This document shows, one piece after another, positions 60,186 to 64,000 of a stretch of 64,000 nt of DNA. Within the stretch, counting starts at the first letter, position 1, and every line of letters begins with the position of its first letter. This DNA comes from JAPLHP01 sp963720375 (GTDB taxonomy: Bacteria > Chloroflexota > Dehalococcoidia > UBA2247 > RBG-13-53-26): positions 110,729 to 174,728 of the forward strand of contig CAVRFM010000015.1 in assembly GCA_963720375.1 (NCBI GenBank). The letters are read 5' to 3'. A model generated the notes under the pieces. That model searched no databases and was not told the origin of the DNA. It saw only the letters and a program-made list of their open reading frames with translations. The position numbers and the translations under genes were made by a program.

Positions 60186-60851
60186 CTAATCAATCATGTA
60201 TCCTTTCTCTTTGATTGTTGAGATCAGCCCCTCTCCACCGGCTGCGTTCAGCTTTTTGCGAAGGTTATTGATGTGGACCTTAATAGTCTGAGTGAACAGG
60301 TTGGCATCCTCATTCCATACGTGCTCGAGCAGTTCCTCCTGGCTGACAACTCGACCGACGTTGCGCATCAGGTATTCCAGGATGCCGAATTCCTTGGCCG
60401 TGAGCGCCACTTCTGAATCCCCGACATAAGCCTTCAGGGCGTTGGGGTCCAGCACCAGGTTGCCAGTCCTGAGGATGACTTTCCGTGTATCGGCTTCCCG
60501 GCGCAGGATAGCACGGACTCGTGCCAGCAACTCGGGGAAATGGAACGGCTTTACCAGATAGTCATCAGCTCCCTCGTCCAGACCATTCACACGATCATCC
60601 GGGCTTGAGCGCCCGGTCAGCATGAGTATCCCAATTGGTGATCCGGAGGCCCGTATTCTTCTACAAACCTCCAGCCCATCTACCTTGGGCAGGTTGAGGT
60701 CAAGAATAATGAGGTCGTAGCTATTCACCTCTGCCAGACGCAAAGCCTCCTCACCATCATAGGCAACATCAACGGCATAGCCCTGCCGGTTCAGCCCTTT
60801 CGCCAGAGCATCTGCCAGGTCCTTTTCGTCCTCTACAATCATGATACGCAT
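60186..60851 (-). CDS. OmpR-family response regulator of the HtrA-linked system
   Basis: A 221-residue regulator with Asp51 (LIILDLNLPKVDG) and Lys in LVKPFHFPELLARV; the DNA-binding wing ends INNLRKKLN and ISTIKEKGYMID. It lies 116 bp before the kinase gene. Its promoter at 60865 has the shared operator, so it controls itself. The predicted transcript starts only about 7 bases before the ATG and has no ribosome site, so it is close to leaderless. Confidence 0.9.
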   Translation of the reverse strand: MRIMIVEDEKDLADALAKGLNRQGYAVDVAYDGEEALRLAEVNSYDLIILDLNLPKVDGLEVCRRIRASGSPIGILMLTGRSSPDDRVNGLDEGADDYLVKPFHFPELLARVRAILRREADTRKVILRTGNLVLDPNALKAYVGDSEVALTAKEFGILEYLMRNVGRVVSQEELLEHVWNEDANLFTQTIKVHINNLRKKLNAAGGEGLISTIKEKGYMID

Positions 60852-60864
60852 GTCTATTGATCAG

Positions 60865-60898
60865 ATGATACCACGTTATAGGTAAAGTTAAAGTAAAG
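60865..60898 (-). promoter_or_regulatory. Operator and extended -10 promoter of the response regulator
   Basis: On the minus strand: CTTTACT, TTAA, CTTTACC (60898-60881, period 11), 10 bases, then TATCAT (60870-60865) preceded by TGG. Spacing equals that at 58872 and 61066. Confidence 0.75.
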
Positions 60899-61065
60899 GG
60901 ATGTTCTCCTTGGATATACTCTCCGAGTCCAATCAAAACGGAATCTTCTGCATAAGTCAAAGAATACTTCAAAAGAGTCCCCCTGCACCTCTGCACATTC
61001 CAATCGACAAGCCATCCGGTTGGTTGCGACTCCGAAGGCATCATGACGAGGACGGCAATCGAGGT

Positions 61066-61098
61066 TTTACCGTATCTTTACCACTCCTGTGCTAGGGT
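61066..61098 (+). promoter_or_regulatory. Operator and extended -10 promoter facing the exporter genes
   Basis: TTTACC (61066), GTATC, TTTACC (61077-61082), 10 bases, then TAGGGT (61093-61098) preceded by TGC. It differs from the htrA site at few positions over the whole length. It points at the genes from 61167 on. Confidence 0.75.
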
Positions 61099-61166
61099 TT
61101 TCTACATCGGTAGACGGCACCTGCAACAGGTTAATTAATGGGGCTGGATAACAAGGAGAAATCTCA

Positions 61167-61481
61167 TTGATAAGTAAATTAGGCGGCGAGTTTTGGTGGG
61201 GGAGGTTCTCCCTCAGTGAGGGCGTAGCGGACAGGGCATCACAAGACGTTGAATTTGCTACCTTCTGCTACATGAGCCTACGCCGTCATGCCAATGGAGA
61301 CGGGGGCGACATGTCTGTTGAGGATGGATCGCGTGTATCCTCTGCACACGAGCGAAAGGATCTGCCGAAGATCTGGATCATCAGCGAGGCCGACAGGTCC
61401 ACAATTAGAGTCCTCTTTCCGCACGAGTACCGAGGAGGGTCATGCTATGGAATATCAAACGAGAAGCGAGCTCTTGGCTGA
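61167..61481 (+). CDS. Small protein of a mobile/plasmid-associated family
   Basis: A 104-residue protein with LRRHANGDGGDMSVED and LPKIWIISEADRSTIRVLFPHEY. I recall similar proteins of about 105-115 residues, often mislabelled as restriction subunits, that share LRRHxxGDWGD and IITEADRSxTTVLxPEEY. The Trp of GDWGD is Gly here and the middle is shorter, so it may be altered. Start TTG, 8 bases after AAGGAG. First gene after the 61066 promoter. Confidence 0.6.
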   Translation: MISKLGGEFWWGRFSLSEGVADRASQDVEFATFCYMSLRRHANGDGGDMSVEDGSRVSSAHERKDLPKIWIISEADRSTIRVLFPHEYRGGSCYGISNEKRALG

Positions 61482-61596
61482 GGCAGGACTGGTTATGATC
61501 GAAGCATTCTGCAGCTTCTCTTTTGCTTGTATTAGTAAGGAAGATAAGGAAAAGATGACAACAGCCGGAGACCTGCACCCAGCAATGTTCGGGTGA
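61447..61596 (+). CDS. 49-residue hypothetical protein
   Basis: ATG 61447 lies after GAGGAGGG and overlaps the previous gene by 35 bp. The peptide has a semi-hydrophobic helix (AGLVMIEAFCSFSFACI) flanked by charged ends. No family known. Confidence 0.4.
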   Translation: MEYQTRSELLAEAGLVMIEAFCSFSFACISKEDKEKMTTAGDLHPAMFG

Positions 61597-61686
61597 GCCG
61601 TTGCGGAGCAGGCAATTCTGAAGGGAGGTTAGTATAGCCATGTTGGTGAGATCACCAAGAAAGAGGATGTCAAGGAGGTTTGTGTC

Positions 61687-62967
61687 ATGAGTATGGTCTG
61701 GCGGTCGCTACGGAATCTATTTCGCAGTCCCCTGCGCACGACTTTGATGGTAGTGCTGCTGGCGGTGAGTATAGGGCTGGCCCTGATCATGTTCACCGTT
61801 CACGGTGCTAACCAGAACCAGTTGGGGTCGATCGGAACAGAGATCGGCACGGAGATCACGATAACGCCGGCGGGATCCTATGGAGCCTATGGGATGGGGG
61901 CAGGCGGCACGCCCGCGACACTGGCCCAAGATAACGTGACCCAACTCAGTGCCCTCCCCCATGTAGCCTCGGTGCAGGAGACTGTCGAGACGCGGTACAC
62001 GGGCACCAGCCTGGTATCAGCCGCCACTCCCATCACGGGGGGCCGCTTCGGAGGAGGCTCCGGCAGTTTCACCATGCCCATAACGGTCATGGGGTTTGAT
62101 GCCGCTGCTGGAAGCCCAACACTGATGAACGGCTCGACGCTGAAAATAGTGGAAGGTAGCTACTTCACCTCAGATAACGCCGATGTGATGGTGGTCGGCC
62201 AGGACCTGGCTGATAAGAACAGCCTCAGTGTTGGTTCTACAGTGGACATACAGGGCACGTCGGTAACAGTCATCGGAATCTACGACAGCGGCACGGTCTT
62301 TGGGAACAACATGCTGGTCATGCCCATTGACACTGTTCAAAGCCTGTTTGACATAAGTGGAGTGACTTCAGTCACGGTACAAGCAGACGATGTCAGCAAT
62401 GTGGATACAGTAGTCAGCAGTATTCGGGAGATCTTTCCAACGAGCGTCGCCGACGTTACCACTGCCCAAGACATGTATGCGCGCATAAATAGCTCTGTGG
62501 CGAATGCCAAGAGCACCAGCGACATAGGGATGATAGTGGCTTTCAGCGTTGCTGCAGTAGTGGTTTTGTTTTCGGTGATCCTGATGATGCGTCAGCGGGT
62601 GAAGGAAATCGGCATCTTGAAAGCCATCGGGGCATCCAACCGGCAGATAGGGCTTCAATTCATTCTGGAGACCCTGGCGGTTAGCCTGGTAGGCGCCATC
62701 ATCGGAGCCCTGATCACCTATCCTCTGGCTCAGAAAGTAGCCAATATGATTACTGGCAGCTCAACCAGTTCAGCTGGGCCGGGTGGTCGGGGTGGAGGCA
62801 TGTTCTCACGTGTCGGCGGGACGGTTGCTGGGCTTCATGTGGCCGTATCGCCGATGGTCTTCCTGTACGCATTGGGCATAGCCGCAGCCCTGGCGATTGT
62901 GGCCAGCGTATTGCCGGCGTGGTATATAGCCAGAGTCAAACCTGCGGAGGTGTTACGCAATGAATAG
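61687..62967 (+). CDS. MacB/FtsX-like ABC exporter permease
   Basis: A 426-residue permease with the MacB layout: TM1 (TTLMVVLLAVSIGLALIMFTV), a large outer domain (about 45-280), then three helices with the motif MRQRVKEIGILKAIGASNRQI. A Gly/Ser-rich loop stands between TM2-3. Such systems move lipids, peptides or lipoproteins outward. ATG follows AAGGAGG. Overlaps the ATPase gene by 8 bp. Confidence 0.88.
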   Translation: MSMVWRSLRNLFRSPLRTTLMVVLLAVSIGLALIMFTVHGANQNQLGSIGTEIGTEITITPAGSYGAYGMGAGGTPATLAQDNVTQLSALPHVASVQETVETRYTGTSLVSAATPITGGRFGGGSGSFTMPITVMGFDAAAGSPTLMNGSTLKIVEGSYFTSDNADVMVVGQDLADKNSLSVGSTVDIQGTSVTVIGIYDSGTVFGNNMLVMPIDTVQSLFDISGVTSVTVQADDVSNVDTVVSSIREIFPTSVADVTTAQDMYARINSSVANAKSTSDIGMIVAFSVAAVVVLFSVILMMRQRVKEIGILKAIGASNRQIGLQFILETLAVSLVGAIIGALITYPLAQKVANMITGSSTSSAGPGGRGGGMFSRVGGTVAGLHVAVSPMVFLYALGIAAALAIVASVLPAWYIARVKPAEVLRNE

Positions 62968-63673
62968 CAACAACGAGGCAATCGTAACGGTAGAGGATGT
63001 GGTCAAGCATTTCAAATCGGGGGGCACGCTGGTGCGAGCAGTAGATGGCGTCAGCATCAAGCTCCCCAAGGGGAAATTGATAGCTATCAAGGGTGCCAGT
63101 GGCAGCGGCAAGACTACCTTACTGAACATGATTGGGGCTCTGGACAAGCCCTCGGCCGGCGGCATCACGGTGGATGGGGTCAGGGTGTCAGGAATACATG
63201 GTGGTGAGGAGGTAAAGTATCGGCGCGAAAAAGTGGGCTTTGTTTTTCAGTCCTATTCCCTCATCCCTAACTTGACTGCGCTGGAGAATGTGATGCTGCC
63301 CATGGAGCTCACGGGCGTTGAGCGAAACGGGCGGAAAGACAGGGCACGCCTTCTGCTGCAGAGAGTGAAAATCGATGATGGCCAGCAGGCCCGCCGCCCT
63401 ACCAGGCTGTCGGGAGGCGAACAGCAGCGGGTAGCCATCGCCCGTGCTCTAGCCAATGACCCCCCCATTATTCTGGCAGACGAGCCGACCGGCAACCTGG
63501 ATTCAAAGACCGGCAAGCGGATTGTCGAACTCTTATACAGCCTCACTGAGGAGGGTAAGACGGTGATAGTAGCTACACACAGTGCCGATATAGCTTCCAG
63601 GGCTGATATGGTTCTGGAAATGACGGATGGCAAGGTCACGGACAGCGCTGCATTTGAGCGCACGAAAACGTGA
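62960..63673 (+). CDS. MacB/LolD-like ABC ATPase
   Basis: A 237-residue ATPase with Walker A GASGSGKTT, Q-loop FVFQSYSLIPNLTALENVMLPMEL, signature RLSGGEQQRVAIARAL, Walker B IILADEPTGNLDS and switch His ATHS. Partner of the preceding permease. The two are likely under the stress promoter at 61066. Confidence 0.92.
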   Translation: MNSNNEAIVTVEDVVKHFKSGGTLVRAVDGVSIKLPKGKLIAIKGASGSGKTTLLNMIGALDKPSAGGITVDGVRVSGIHGGEEVKYRREKVGFVFQSYSLIPNLTALENVMLPMELTGVERNGRKDRARLLLQRVKIDDGQQARRPTRLSGGEQQRVAIARALANDPPIILADEPTGNLDSKTGKRIVELLYSLTEEGKTVIVATHSADIASRADMVLEMTDGKVTDSAAFERTKT

Positions 63674-63745
63674 GCCTGCCTTGTCCTTACGGCCGGTAAT
63701 AGCAGGTCTGTTTCTATAACTATTGACCAGAGAGGAGGCCCTGAG

Positions 63746-63937
63746 ATGCAGAAGGTAGTCACTGCTATTGATCATGGAGTCGCCTATTACAGGGGGTGCT
63801 TCCGAGCCGCTATGGCCTGGTCGAGAGTCAGTCAGGAGCCCGCTGGTAAGGACGCACCACTATCTGAGAAGAAGCAAGAAAGGGGAGAGACAACAGATTA
63901 CTCGAAGAATGACGGGGAGGGTTCTTCGACATGCTGA
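63746..63937 (+). CDS. Possible small protein at the window end
   Basis: A 63-residue hydrophilic ORF. ATG follows GAGGAGG by 8 bases, which is the main support. No family, no membrane segment. It may not be a gene. Confidence 0.35.
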   Translation: MQKVVTAIDHGVAYYRGCFRAAMAWSRVSQEPAGKDAPLSEKKQERGETTDYSKNDGEGSSTC

Positions 63938-64000
63938 CGGCCCAACGATTTGAGTGCATCCTGGATGAATGTATAGAGCGATAATGAATATCCTTGTTTC

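Overview
The window looks like a chromosomal segment of an uncultured anaerobic bacterium of the Chloroflexota, most likely a Dehalococcoidia. The pointers are the housekeeping neighbourhoods (pyrG-fsa-rho, ribD-ribE-ribBA-ribH, pyrF-DUF951, a DUF5679 protein), a tungsten-type aldehyde ferredoxin oxidoreductase, many small zinc-ribbon proteins and archaeal-looking genes (a CDC48-type ATPase and a UPF0200-type kinase). This assignment is inference from gene content; no rRNA or tRNA gene was seen.

Layout. 0-7.7 kb: a gas-vesicle-type operon with unusual domain fusions (CDC48-type ATPase, GvpF/L, GvpG, GvpA-zinc ribbon, GvpH-like, GvpK, L12-like-GvpF/L fusion, GvpA-PH-like fusion, GvpO, zinc ribbon). 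8-11 kb: bifunctional nuclease, FAD oxidoreductase, hypotheticals. 11-22 kb: two SDR genes, a TetR-controlled ABC exporter, a frameshifted MFS pump and M28 peptidase, small redox genes, a DrrAB-like exporter. 22-29 kb: a CDGSH/Fe-S protein, a redox cluster (LUD/4Fe-4S/CCG protein, aldehyde ferredoxin oxidoreductase, ferredoxin), dodecin, dCMP deaminase and UPF0200. 29.5-33.5 kb: an accessory island with a probable retron (reverse transcriptase, structured RNA, wHTH, nucleoside-deoxyribosyltransferase-like effector), a Cas4-like nuclease with a tiny partner ORF, and a decayed hisS fragment. 33.5-36.1 kb: a two-component system flanked by two related putative small RNAs, each behind tandem 11-bp-spaced operators. 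36-53 kb: core genes (hisS, acyl-CoA dehydrogenase, HIT, pyrF, rib operon, ECF sigma/anti-sigma, lepB, pyrE, rho, fsa, pyrG, M16 peptidase). 53-57.5 kb: small lipoprotein and membrane genes and a frameshifted chemoreceptor. 57.6-64 kb: HtrA protease, a second two-component system and a MacB-like exporter. Three promoters in this last block share one operator and an extended -10, so they form a probable envelope-stress regulon.

The strongest new signals are (i) the two C-rich-loop small RNAs flanking the 33.9-35.9 kb two-component system, (ii) the three-promoter regulon of the 60 kb two-component system, (iii) the gas-vesicle operon with an L12/P1-like dimerisation domain fused to GvpF/L and no canonical short GvpA in view, (iv) the retron with a visible msr/msd-like fold. 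Several genes carry single-base frameshifts, and every one I could place needs removal of one extra base. That is either a systematic insertion error in the assembly or real gene decay, and it matters for anyone using these coordinates.
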